Source of the DNA: an uncultured Oscillospiraceae bacterium
GTDB taxonomy: Bacteria; Bacillota; Clostridia; Oscillospirales; Oscillospiraceae
DNA: 5,736 nt
Assembly (NCBI GenBank): GCA_934572355.1
Contig: CAKTKV010000102.1
Span: forward strand, 1 to 5,736
Direction: 5' to 3'
The notes below the pieces were generated by a model, which saw only the letters and a program-made list of their open reading frames with translations, ran no database searches and was not told where the DNA came from. The position numbers were made by a program, and so were the translations under genes. Shown piece after piece: positions 1 to 5,526 of the stretch. How positions within the stretch are numbered: position 1 is the first letter of the stretch; each line of letters begins with the position of its first letter.

Positions 1-701
1 TCCCGCCCCAGCCCGTTATCACCAAGGATAACGTCACCATGCAGATAGACACCGTCGTCTATTTCCAGATCACCGATCCCAAGCTCTACACCTACGGCAT
101 TGAACAGCCCATGGTCGCCATCGAGAATCTCTCCGCTACCACGCTGAGAAACATCATCGGCGATCTCGAGCTCGACCAGTGCCTTACCAGCCGCGATATC
201 ATCAACACCAAGATGCGCACCATCCTTGACGAAGCCACCGATCCCTGGGGCATCAAGGTCAACCGCGTCGAGCTCAAGAACATTCTGCCTCCTAAGGAGA
301 TCCAGAACGCGATGGAGAAGCAGATGAAGGCCGAGCGTGAACGCCGTGAAGCCATCCTGCGCGCCGAGGGCGAAAAGCGCGCCGCGATCCTTGAGGCCGA
401 GGGCGAAAAGGAATCCGCCATTCTCCGCGCAGACGCGAAGAAGCAGCAGCAGATCCTTGAGGCCGAAGGCGAAGCCGAGGCTATCCTCAAGGTCCAGAAG
501 GCCACTGCCGAGGGCATCAGGCTCATTAACGAGGCCGCTCCCTCCGAGGCCGTTATCAAGATCAAGGCGATGGATGCCTTCAGCGCAGCGGCAAACGGCA
601 AGGCCACAAAAATCATTATCCCCAGCGAAATACAGGGCGTAGCAGGTCTTGCCAGCGGCCTTGTCGAAGCCGTCAAGGGCGATGTAAAGGCCGAGGAATA
701 A
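1..701 (+). CDS. SPFH / band 7 (stomatin-like) membrane scaffold protein, 5' end missing
   Basis: The protein is probably a membrane-anchored oligomeric scaffold of the stomatin/prohibitin/QmcA type, a class that organises membrane microdomains and often influences membrane proteolysis. The gene runs in from the left edge. The first in-frame ATG (position 39) is internal, because the codons before it (from position 3) read PPQPVITKDNVT, the conserved core of the SPFH domain, and no ribosome binding site precedes it. The N-terminal membrane segment is therefore outside the window. Counting from that Met, the SPFH domain continues through DTVVYFQITDP (about 4-14) and WGIKVNRVELKNI (70-82). An Ala/Glu-rich coiled coil with four 11-residue repeats follows (about 105-148), then a C-terminal segment with KIIIPSE and a Gly/Ala-rich patch. 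Such genes often sit next to an NfeD-type gene, but the upstream neighbour is not visible. The family call is firm; the exact subfamily and cellular role are not. Confidence 0.93.
   Translation, partial: PPQPVITKDNVTMQIDTVVYFQITDPKLYTYGIEQPMVAIENLSATTLRNIIGDLELDQCLTSRDIINTKMRTILDEATDPWGIKVNRVELKNILPPKEIQNAMEKQMKAERERREAILRAEGEKRAAILEAEGEKESAILRADAKKQQQILEAEGEAEAILKVQKATAEGIRLINEAAPSEAVIKIKAMDAFSAAANGKATKIIIPSEIQGVAGLASGLVEAVKGDVKAEE
351..482 (+). repeat. Four in-frame 33-bp units encoding 11-residue coiled-coil repeats
   Basis: Four consecutive 11-residue units start with (A/Q)IL: AILRAEGEKRA, AILEAEGEKES, AILRADAKKQQ and QILEAEGEAEA. The second and fourth units are also very alike in DNA: 387-407 and 453-473 differ at one base and lie exactly 66 bp apart. 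An 11-residue period fits a right-handed or weakly twisted coiled coil, as known for SPFH proteins. The near-identity at DNA level suggests expansion by unit duplication, which is inference. Confidence 0.8.
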
Positions 702-723
702 ACCGCAAAATCTAACTTTACCC

Positions 724-760
724 GGACCGGCGTATGAATTTCATATCGCCGGTCCGTTTG
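724..760 (+). terminator. Hairpin terminator or attenuator after the SPFH gene
   Basis: A 9-bp perfect GC-rich stem is formed by GGACCGGCG (724-732) and CGCCGGTCC (747-755). The interior TATGAA/TTCATA can extend the stem if one T bulges. The tail is GTTTGTATGATTT, so the T-tract is interrupted and termination may be incomplete. It starts 23 bp after the SPFH stop codon and ends 28 bp before the hexokinase start. Some readthrough into the kinase gene is plausible. Confidence 0.65.
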
Positions 761-772
761 TATGATTTATAT

Positions 773-779
773 GAAGGGA
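773..779 (+). promoter_or_regulatory. Ribosome binding site that sets the hexokinase start
   Basis: GAAGGGA lies 8 bases before the ATG at 788. It rules out the longer in-frame start at 734, which falls inside the preceding hairpin and would encode an N-terminus unlike the family. A second ATG follows directly at 791, so initiation could occur at either Met. Confidence 0.75.
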
Positions 780-787
780 ATACAACA

Positions 788-2065
788 ATGATGGACTACG
801 ACAGAGTGCAGGATTTTCTTGAGGCGCACGGTATGGAGCCGGAGCGCGTCGACCCAAAGCGCGAAGCCGCGCTGATGCTTGAGGATATGCGCCGCGGCCT
901 TGCCGGGGAGAAGAGCGACATGCCCATGATCCCTACATATCTCAGCAACGACGCCCAGCTCCCGCTTGGCCGCAGCGTCGCGGTCATCGACGCTGGTGGG
1001 ACGAATTTCCGCTCCGCGCTCGTGTGCTTTGAAGAGGACGGCTGCCGTGTGTCCGAGCTGAACAAATGCAGAATGGCCGGCGTCGGCGAGCCCTGCACGT
1101 GGGAGGAATTCATTTCCTTCGTCGCGGACAGGATAGAGCCGCTTATGGACAGGGCGGAGAGCATCGGCTTCTGCTTTTCCTACTCTGCGGACATCACCCC
1201 GGATATGGACGGCCGCGTCATACGCATCGATAAGGAGGTCGTGGTCACAGGCTCCGAGGGGAAGCTTATAGGCGCGTCTCTCAAGGCGGAGCTTGAGCGC
1301 CGAGGCATAACCGGCAAACGTGTAGTCATTCTTAACGACACGGTCGCCGTGCTTCTCGGCGGCGCGGCGGGGCTGGATAAGCGCACCTACAGCGGCTTCA
1401 TCGGTCAGGTCAGCGGCACCGGCACGAACACCTGCGTCTCCCTGCCGGAGCGTCTTATCGGCAAGCTCGGCAGCAGCGAAGAGCGCGGCATGATAATCAA
1501 CATGGAAGCGGGGCTCTATACCGGCATCCCGCGCGGCAGCTTCGACCTCATGCTCGATTCAGCAAGCAACAATCCCGGCCTCAAGGCCTTTGAAAAGCTC
1601 ACCGCCGGTGTCTATCTCGGGCAGCTTTGCCGTCTGATGCTCATTGCCGCGGCAGATGAGGGGCTCATCTCCCGTGCAGCGGGTGAGGGCGCGCGGCAGC
1701 TTGAGGATATCGACTCCGCTGTTATAGACGCCTGGGCGTGCATGGAGCGCGGAGAGCTTTTAGGCGGCGCGGAGGCTGACCTTGCCTTTGCCTCCAGGCT
1801 CAGCCGTGCCCTGTTCAGGCGCTCGGCGCGCTGCATGTGCACAGACCTTCTTGCGCTCGCTATGCTCACCGGCGCGGGGAAAGATGCGGATAAGCCGTTG
1901 TGCGTACTGGCGGAGGGTTCGCTCGTGCAGAAGAGCCGTGTCTACCGTCCGGAGCTTGAACGTCTGCTTGAAGAATACGGCAGGGAAGCAGGAGTTCATT
2001 TTGCCCTTAAGGTCGGGCAGGAGACAACGCTTCTGGGTGCGGCCGCGGCGGCGCTTATAAATTAA
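788..2065 (+). CDS. Hexokinase-family sugar kinase (eukaryote-type fold)
   Basis: The product probably phosphorylates glucose or another hexose with ATP in the cytoplasm, feeding glycolysis. The 425-residue protein (from the ATG at 788) carries the classical hexokinase signatures in order. DAGGTNFR (68-75) is the phosphate-1 loop, FSYSA (130-134) with Lys149 matches the sugar-binding segment, and LNDTVA (182-187) contains the likely catalytic base Asp184. GQVSGTGTN (206-214) is the phosphate-2 loop, NMEAG (238-242) and FEKLTAGVYLG (268-278) supply sugar-contacting glutamates, and AEGSL (375-379) resembles the adenosine-site motif. This is the yeast/mammal hexokinase family rather than the ROK or Glk glucokinases usual in bacteria. 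All expected catalytic positions appear intact, so it should be active. It is slightly shorter than a typical 450-500 residue eukaryotic unit. The substrate cannot be read from the sequence. No convincing promoter lies directly upstream, so transcription may depend on readthrough from the SPFH gene. Confidence 0.9.
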   Translation: MMDYDRVQDFLEAHGMEPERVDPKREAALMLEDMRRGLAGEKSDMPMIPTYLSNDAQLPLGRSVAVIDAGGTNFRSALVCFEEDGCRVSELNKCRMAGVGEPCTWEEFISFVADRIEPLMDRAESIGFCFSYSADITPDMDGRVIRIDKEVVVTGSEGKLIGASLKAELERRGITGKRVVILNDTVAVLLGGAAGLDKRTYSGFIGQVSGTGTNTCVSLPERLIGKLGSSEERGMIINMEAGLYTGIPRGSFDLMLDSASNNPGLKAFEKLTAGVYLGQLCRLMLIAAADEGLISRAAGEGARQLEDIDSAVIDAWACMERGELLGGAEADLAFASRLSRALFRRSARCMCTDLLALAMLTGAGKDADKPLCVLAEGSLVQKSRVYRPELERLLEEYGREAGVHFALKVGQETTLLGAAAAALIN

Positions 2066-2123
2066 CACCCATAAATTATTTTTATGAGTTTAATAATTAT
2101 GCGTTAAATTTTCTTAAGCCGTC

Positions 2124-2152
2124 TTGCGTGGGACTTCCGTACCTGCTATAAT
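2124..2152 (+). promoter_or_regulatory. Sigma-70-type promoter with extended -10
   Basis: The -10 element TATAAT (2147-2152) matches consensus fully and is preceded by TGC, giving an extended -10. Seventeen bases upstream is TTGCGT (2124-2129), a half-matching -35. It lies in the AT-rich gap between the kinase and the COG2426-type gene, 34 bp before that gene's ATG, so it should drive that gene independently of the kinase. Confidence 0.75.
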
Positions 2153-2186
2153 AACAAAGCATTATTTATATATTCGGAGATAACGT

Positions 2187-2669
2187 ATGTTTGAGTGGAT
2201 CGCCGGCACCACCGCCGGGAAATTTATATCGACCTTTTTCATATCCATGCTCCCCATCGTGGAGCTGCGCGCGGGGCTGCCCTACGGCATCGCCCTCGGC
2301 CTTGACTATCCGCTGGCATTGACGGCGGCGGTCATCGGGAACATGGTTCCCGTGCCGTTTATAATCATTTTCATCCAGCGCGTGTTTATCTGGCTGCGCA
2401 GGCACTGGCCGAAGATGGACAGCTTCATCACGAAGCTCGAAGCCAAGGCGCACCTCAAGGGTGAGAAAGTGCAGAAGTACGGGCCTATCGCGCTGCTGCT
2501 GTTCGTCGGCATTCCGCTCCCCGGTACCGGCGCATGGACAGGCTCGCTCATCGCGGCACTGCTTGAACTCAAGCCCAAGTCTGCGATCCCGTGCATCTTC
2601 CTCGGCGTGCTCCTTGCCGCCGCGATAATGACCGCTCTGACCTTCGGCGTTATCCACGTCGTAAACTGA
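2187..2669 (+). CDS. COG2426-type small integral membrane protein ('small multi-drug export' family)
   Basis: A 160-residue, strongly hydrophobic protein of the inner membrane. The ELRAGLPYG motif (26-34) and the GIPLPGTGAWTG motif (108-119) are hallmarks of the family annotated as putative small multi-drug export protein (PF06695/COG2426). Hydrophobic stretches lie at about 10-24, 41-70, 100-126 and 133-158, with a charged loop at 71-98 (RRHWPKMD through HLKGEKVQK). The two glycine/proline motifs sit in the two halves of the protein, suggesting an internal pseudo-repeat with re-entrant loops, somewhat like DedA-superfamily proteins. The export function in the family name is weakly supported, so the substrate should be taken as unknown. 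The start is set by GGAG (2176-2179), 7 bases before the ATG. It has its own promoter, and a terminator palindrome follows 20 bp after the gene. The length is normal for the family. Confidence 0.88.
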   Translation: MFEWIAGTTAGKFISTFFISMLPIVELRAGLPYGIALGLDYPLALTAAVIGNMVPVPFIIIFIQRVFIWLRRHWPKMDSFITKLEAKAHLKGEKVQKYGPIALLLFVGIPLPGTGAWTGSLIAALLELKPKSAIPCIFLGVLLAAAIMTALTFGVIHVVN

Positions 2670-2688
2670 AAATGTAAACGCTATAAAC

Positions 2689-2718
2689 ATGAACCCTGCG
2701 GCGCGCCGCAGGGTTCAT
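2689..2718. terminator. Bidirectional terminator (perfect 30-bp palindrome)
   Basis: Positions 2689-2703 are the exact reverse complement of 2704-2718, with a GC-rich centre and AT-rich ends. In RNA the innermost pairs must open to form a loop. Plus-strand RNA continues with AAATTTTATG and minus-strand RNA with GTTTATAG, so both tails are only moderately U-rich. It sits between two convergent genes (stops at 2669 and 2724) and probably ends both transcripts. Confidence 0.8.
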
Positions 2719-2723
2719 AAATT

Positions 2724-3119
2724 TTATGTGCTTTTTATCTGGTACTTGATCTCGTCCATCGTAATAACGCGGCCGTCGTATTCCCCATGTATCGGGGCGT
2801 GGAACCGGACTTGGACATAATCGCCGACATGCAGCTCAGTGATGTCGACCTCAGTCATGCCATACCTACCGTATACTTTGGTCTTGGAGTTCGGGCGGAA
2901 CGAGAGAGAATCCGCATGCGTGAGGTATGTCGGCCCCATGGCGTTTAGATTTGCAGTGTCGGGCACGACCGTGAAGACATTATCCTCAATGGCAGTGATC
3001 GTCCCCTTTAAGATGCACTCCGTTGTATTGGCGCGCTTATACTGCCGCAGCACAGCACCGCCAATAAGGATACAGATCAGGATCACAAAAACGACTGTCA
3101 GAGTTTTCTTCTTGCTCAT
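2724..3119 (-). CDS. Small membrane-anchored protein with beta-rich outer domain, function unknown
   Basis: A 131-residue protein with a short positive N-terminus (MSKKK), one hydrophobic segment (about 7-25) and then RQYKR, so the rest should face outside the cell. The Cys in LIC is not preceded by Gly, Ala or Ser, so this is not a convincing lipobox; I read it as an uncleaved anchor. The outer part looks like a small beta barrel: GTITAIEDNVFTVVPD (39-54), LHVGDYVQVRF (96-106) and DGRVITMDEIKYQ (115-127). That order of a turn-rich strand, a 'vGD-V-V' strand and a closing strand resembles DUF3221/YobA-like or OB-fold domains, a tentative likeness only. The longer frame starting at 3185 is rejected because a strong AAAGGAGG precedes the ATG at 3119. 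It lies 93 bp downstream of the solute-binding lipoprotein on the same strand with no obvious terminator between, so the two may share a transcript. Confidence 0.75.
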   Translation of the reverse strand: MSKKKTLTVVFVILICILIGGAVLRQYKRANTTECILKGTITAIEDNVFTVVPDTANLNAMGPTYLTHADSLSFRPNSKTKVYGRYGMTEVDITELHVGDYVQVRFHAPIHGEYDGRVITMDEIKYQIKST

Positions 3120-3129
3120 GTGAATTGAA

Positions 3130-3137
3130 CCTCCTTT
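3130..3137 (-). promoter_or_regulatory. Strong Shine-Dalgarno that sets the start of the small membrane protein
   Basis: The minus strand reads AAAGGAGG ten bases before the ATG at 3119. This site decides against an upstream in-frame ATG at 3185, which would add 22 residues with no membrane-protein logic. Confidence 0.85.
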
Positions 3138-3212
3138 AATTTGTTTCTTCAATGTCTGACTTTGCTTTATAAGACATACTCTCATTCTTCCATGATGACG
3201 CCACGCCGCCCC

Positions 3213-5324
3213 TTATCCGTATTGCTCCGAAAGAAAAATACTGACGCGGGACTGGATGATGGCGGCTGTGTCCTCGGCGCTGCGATCCCCGGCAAAGAAT
3301 TTCTGTACCTCTTCATTCATTATCCGGGTTATCTCGGGATATTTCCCGGGCATGAAATGAGTTTCTTCTATCAGGGCGCGGAGCCTCTGCGCGTCATGCT
3401 CGCTTATGGTAACGGGGTTCTTTAAATGATCCGGGTAATTCAGCCCCTCGGTCATGGCCAAATTCACCATGGTGTTGAACATATCTACCGAGGCAGGGAG
3501 ATATTCAAAAGAATACATGTCGTTCCCGGGCGACATCACCTCGCGGATAAACTGCCATGCGCCACCCTTATTTTTGCTCCCGGCAGCCATCGAGTACCGC
3601 ACGCCTACTTCAAAGCAATGCCCGCCGCCGGCTCCGTCCGGGCAGCCGCAGAACATATAGTCATCCCCGAACATCTCTCCAAGCGCGCGTATGTGAATAA
3701 GGCTCGATACCTGATCCAGCCGGAGCAAGCTGCCGTCATCATTCGGCGCTGCCGCGGAAGCCGGTATGCCTTTGCATACCTCCAGAATGGAGATAAAGGC
3801 GGGATCGCTAAAATTACAGGTATAGTCGTTTTCGTTTACGAAGCTTCCCAGACTGCACTCGGACAGCCATTTCCATATACTATCCCTGCCGAACCATGTC
3901 GGGAACAACGCCTGACCTGTGCTCTCGGCGGCTTCGGCAAAATCCTCAAGGGTCATTTGAGGGGAAAGACTCAGGTCTGCCGTGGTGCAAAAGGTATAGA
4001 TCATGAAGTCATACGGCATACTGTAGAGCCTGCCCCTGTGCTCCATAGCCGTCAGCAGCGAAGGAAAAACATCCTCCCTGCCGTAGTCCTTATCCGCGTC
4101 CAGATATGGATACAGGTCTTCATACACGGCTTCGGGATTCAGGCTCTTAAGCTCACTGTCGTTATAAAGCGCGAATATGTCCGGGCCCGTTCCCGCAGCG
4201 ATCCTCGCTCTCAGCCGGTCACCGGCGCCCTCCTCGCTGTGGTCAAACATCTCGGTGACGACATAGTAGTCCGCGCTCTCCTGATTGAAGCGGTCGATTA
4301 TATGCTTCATGCTTGGCGTCACGGAATCTGCCAGCAGCACAAGGCGCTTCCGGGTCTCCTTCAAGGGACCGTAGCTGAAGCTGTCAATGCTTTTCTGGCC
4401 GGGCGTGCTGACGATATAGGCGTCCTTATAGGGGATAACCGAACTGTATTCCGGCATCAGCGCACCCATCTCCGACCACATTGCAAGCGGCTCTGTCTGC
4501 CCGCTCTCCTCCTTTAAAAAGTAAACGCCCTTTTCGTTTGCAAGCAAAATTTCCCCATCCCCGGAAATTCCGAGTCCGGTCACGATGCTGCCGGTGCTGC
4601 GGTATATGCCGGTAAGGCTCAGCTTGTCATCCGCCTTAATGATTGAAAGCTCACAGCCGAAGGCTTCCTGATCGAAATTGAAGCACGATACGACAAGCTC
4701 ATCACCACGGCGGCACATCGCCAAAAACTGACTGTTATCAAGGCTTATATTATCCAGCTCATGCCCGCTGCTGTCGAAGCACACCAGACGGCGGCCAGAC
4801 ATGGCAAAGAACTTATCGCCGACCTTTTCCAGCGCGAAGAAGCGCACGCCGTCCCTCAGCTCAGCACCTGTCAGCGTTATCTCTTCAAGCAGGTTCCCGT
4901 CAGAGTCAAAGAGTATCAGACTAAGGCCGTACTCCTCCTGCTCATTGACCTGCCGTATACCTTGAGCGTCCTCCCAGCTGCGCGGCTTATCTCCACACAG
5001 CATATAAAGCCCGTCGTCATAACACAGACCGTAAATGTATTCGACAGTACCGGGGACTTTCAGCTTTTTGGCGCTGCCGTCGGAAAGCACCTTATAGCAC
5101 CGAGGCAGACCTCCGCCGCTCATGCCGGAGATATAGATGTTTTCCCCGTCGGAGCACTGAGAATTTATGACGGCCATCTCCGCCGGAACTGCGGCGGAGA
5201 CCATGTTGTAGCCATAGCCCTGCTCGGCCTTGTCCGTGCTGTCTGTGCTTTCAAGTCCGCATCCGCCCAGCAGCACAGCGGCTAAGAGAAAAATACCCGT
5301 AAGCCAAATGACTCTCTTTTTCAT
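3213..5324 (-). CDS. Lipoprotein with propeller-like N-terminal region and family-1 solute-binding C-terminal domain
   Basis: A 703-residue surface lipoprotein. MKKR, a hydrophobic run and the lipobox LGGC (Cys22) form a lipoprotein signal peptide, followed by a Ser/Asp-rich linker. Residues about 45-320 show repeated short beta-strand units around 'DG.(L/I)' turns (SDGENIYISG, YDDGLYMLCG, SDGNLLEEI, SGDGEILLAN), which I read as a beta-propeller of about six blades. Residues about 326-703 look like an ABC-type extracellular solute-binding protein, family 1 (SBP_bac_1): KHIIDRFNQES (340-350), IAAGTGPDIFAL (375-386), GRLYSMPYDF (431-440), KNKGGAWQFIREVMS (584-598), and a C-terminal helix ending in IQSRVSIFLSEQYG. 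Such proteins normally capture sugars or oligosaccharides for an ABC importer, but no permease or ATPase gene is adjacent here. The ligand is unknown. The protein has 16 cysteines including Cys22. The longer frame beginning at 5429 is rejected because AAGGAG precedes the ATG at 5324 and the signal peptide starts there. Confidence 0.88.
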   Translation of the reverse strand: MKKRVIWLTGIFLLAAVLLGGCGLESTDSTDKAEQGYGYNMVSAAVPAEMAVINSQCSDGENIYISGMSGGGLPRCYKVLSDGSAKKLKVPGTVEYIYGLCYDDGLYMLCGDKPRSWEDAQGIRQVNEQEEYGLSLILFDSDGNLLEEITLTGAELRDGVRFFALEKVGDKFFAMSGRRLVCFDSSGHELDNISLDNSQFLAMCRRGDELVVSCFNFDQEAFGCELSIIKADDKLSLTGIYRSTGSIVTGLGISGDGEILLANEKGVYFLKEESGQTEPLAMWSEMGALMPEYSSVIPYKDAYIVSTPGQKSIDSFSYGPLKETRKRLVLLADSVTPSMKHIIDRFNQESADYYVVTEMFDHSEEGAGDRLRARIAAGTGPDIFALYNDSELKSLNPEAVYEDLYPYLDADKDYGREDVFPSLLTAMEHRGRLYSMPYDFMIYTFCTTADLSLSPQMTLEDFAEAAESTGQALFPTWFGRDSIWKWLSECSLGSFVNENDYTCNFSDPAFISILEVCKGIPASAAAPNDDGSLLRLDQVSSLIHIRALGEMFGDDYMFCGCPDGAGGGHCFEVGVRYSMAAGSKNKGGAWQFIREVMSPGNDMYSFEYLPASVDMFNTMVNLAMTEGLNYPDHLKNPVTISEHDAQRLRALIEETHFMPGKYPEITRIMNEEVQKFFAGDRSAEDTAAIIQSRVSIFLSEQYG

Positions 5325-5330
5325 ATCGTG

Positions 5331-5336
5331 CTCCTT
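5331..5336 (-). promoter_or_regulatory. Ribosome binding site that sets the lipoprotein start
   Basis: The minus strand reads AAGGAG six bases before the ATG at 5324. It places the start exactly at the signal peptide and excludes an upstream ATG at 5429, which would put 35 non-signal residues in front of it. Confidence 0.85.
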
Positions 5337-5338
5337 CC

Positions 5339-5351
5339 ACACTCCGAGTGT
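5339..5351. promoter_or_regulatory. Short inverted repeat next to the lipoprotein ribosome binding site
   Basis: ACACTC and GAGTGT form 6-bp perfect arms around one base, ending two bases from the AAGGAG site. A one-base loop is too tight for the full RNA hairpin, so a protein-binding operator is the more natural reading. It could also be chance at this length. Confidence 0.3.
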
Positions 5352-5435
5352 TCGGTTTATATTGCCGGGGTTTTGATTTCTGCCGGTTCGCCATACAGGG
5401 TATTGCCAATCAATGGTAAAGACGCGCAATAAAGG

Positions 5436-5458
5436 AATAATGTTCCGGAAATATTATT
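5436..5458. promoter_or_regulatory. Imperfect dyad centred on TTCCGGAA, candidate operator
   Basis: The perfect palindrome TTCCGGAA (5443-5450) is flanked by AATAAT (5436-5441) and ATTATT (5453-5458), giving an almost symmetrical element offset by one base. It lies about 110 bp upstream of the lipoprotein start, just after the permease terminator. No promoter I would defend is visible close by, so the role is speculative. Confidence 0.3.
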
Positions 5459-5466
5459 TTTCGTAT

Positions 5467-5506
5467 AAAAACGACCAGCCCGGGCGGTTCTCACCGTCCG
5501 GGCTGG
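5467..5506 (-). terminator. Intrinsic terminator of the permease gene
   Basis: The arms 5475-5487 and 5494-5506 pair over 13 positions with one mismatch (A against C in minus-strand RNA), around a 6-base loop. On the minus strand the hairpin is followed after TCG by TTTTT (5471-5467). It begins 20 bases after the permease stop codon, a classic Rho-independent layout, and should insulate the lipoprotein gene from permease transcription. Confidence 0.88.
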
Positions 5507-5526
5507 CCGATATTTTATGTATCAAA

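Noticed and set aside
92..676. Minus-strand open frame of 194 codons opposite the SPFH gene
   Set aside because: Its Ser/Ala/Arg-rich, low-complexity product mirrors the repetitive coiled-coil codons of the real gene.
734..787. N-terminal extension of the hexokinase from the ATG at 734
   Set aside because: This ATG sits inside a terminator-like hairpin and has no ribosome binding site. GAAGGGA at 773-779 points to the ATG at 788.
2070..2100. Possible terminator after the hexokinase gene (CATAAA/TTTATG and nearby AT repeats)
   Set aside because: The possible stems are short and contain almost only A and T, so they would be unstable; I cannot support a terminator here.
2166..2690. Minus-strand open frame of 174 codons opposite the COG2426-type gene
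   Set aside because: The product is highly charged with no family pattern, it overlaps the real promoter and touches the terminator palindrome, while the plus-strand frame shows clear family motifs.
3426..4517. Long plus-strand open frame of 363 codons
   Set aside because: It lies wholly antisense to the lipoprotein gene, whose frame has a signal peptide, a ribosome binding site and recognisable domains. The plus-strand product is rich in His and Arg with no domain pattern and no ribosome binding site.
4761..5285. Plus-strand open frame of 174 codons
   Set aside because: It is antisense to the propeller-like part of the lipoprotein, has no ribosome binding site and no recognisable family features; a G+C-driven shadow frame.
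5352..5435. Promoter for the lipoprotein gene
   Set aside because: Hexamers such as TATAAA (minus strand, near 5355-5360) and TTGATT occur, but none has a partner at proper spacing. A promoter probably exists here but cannot be placed.
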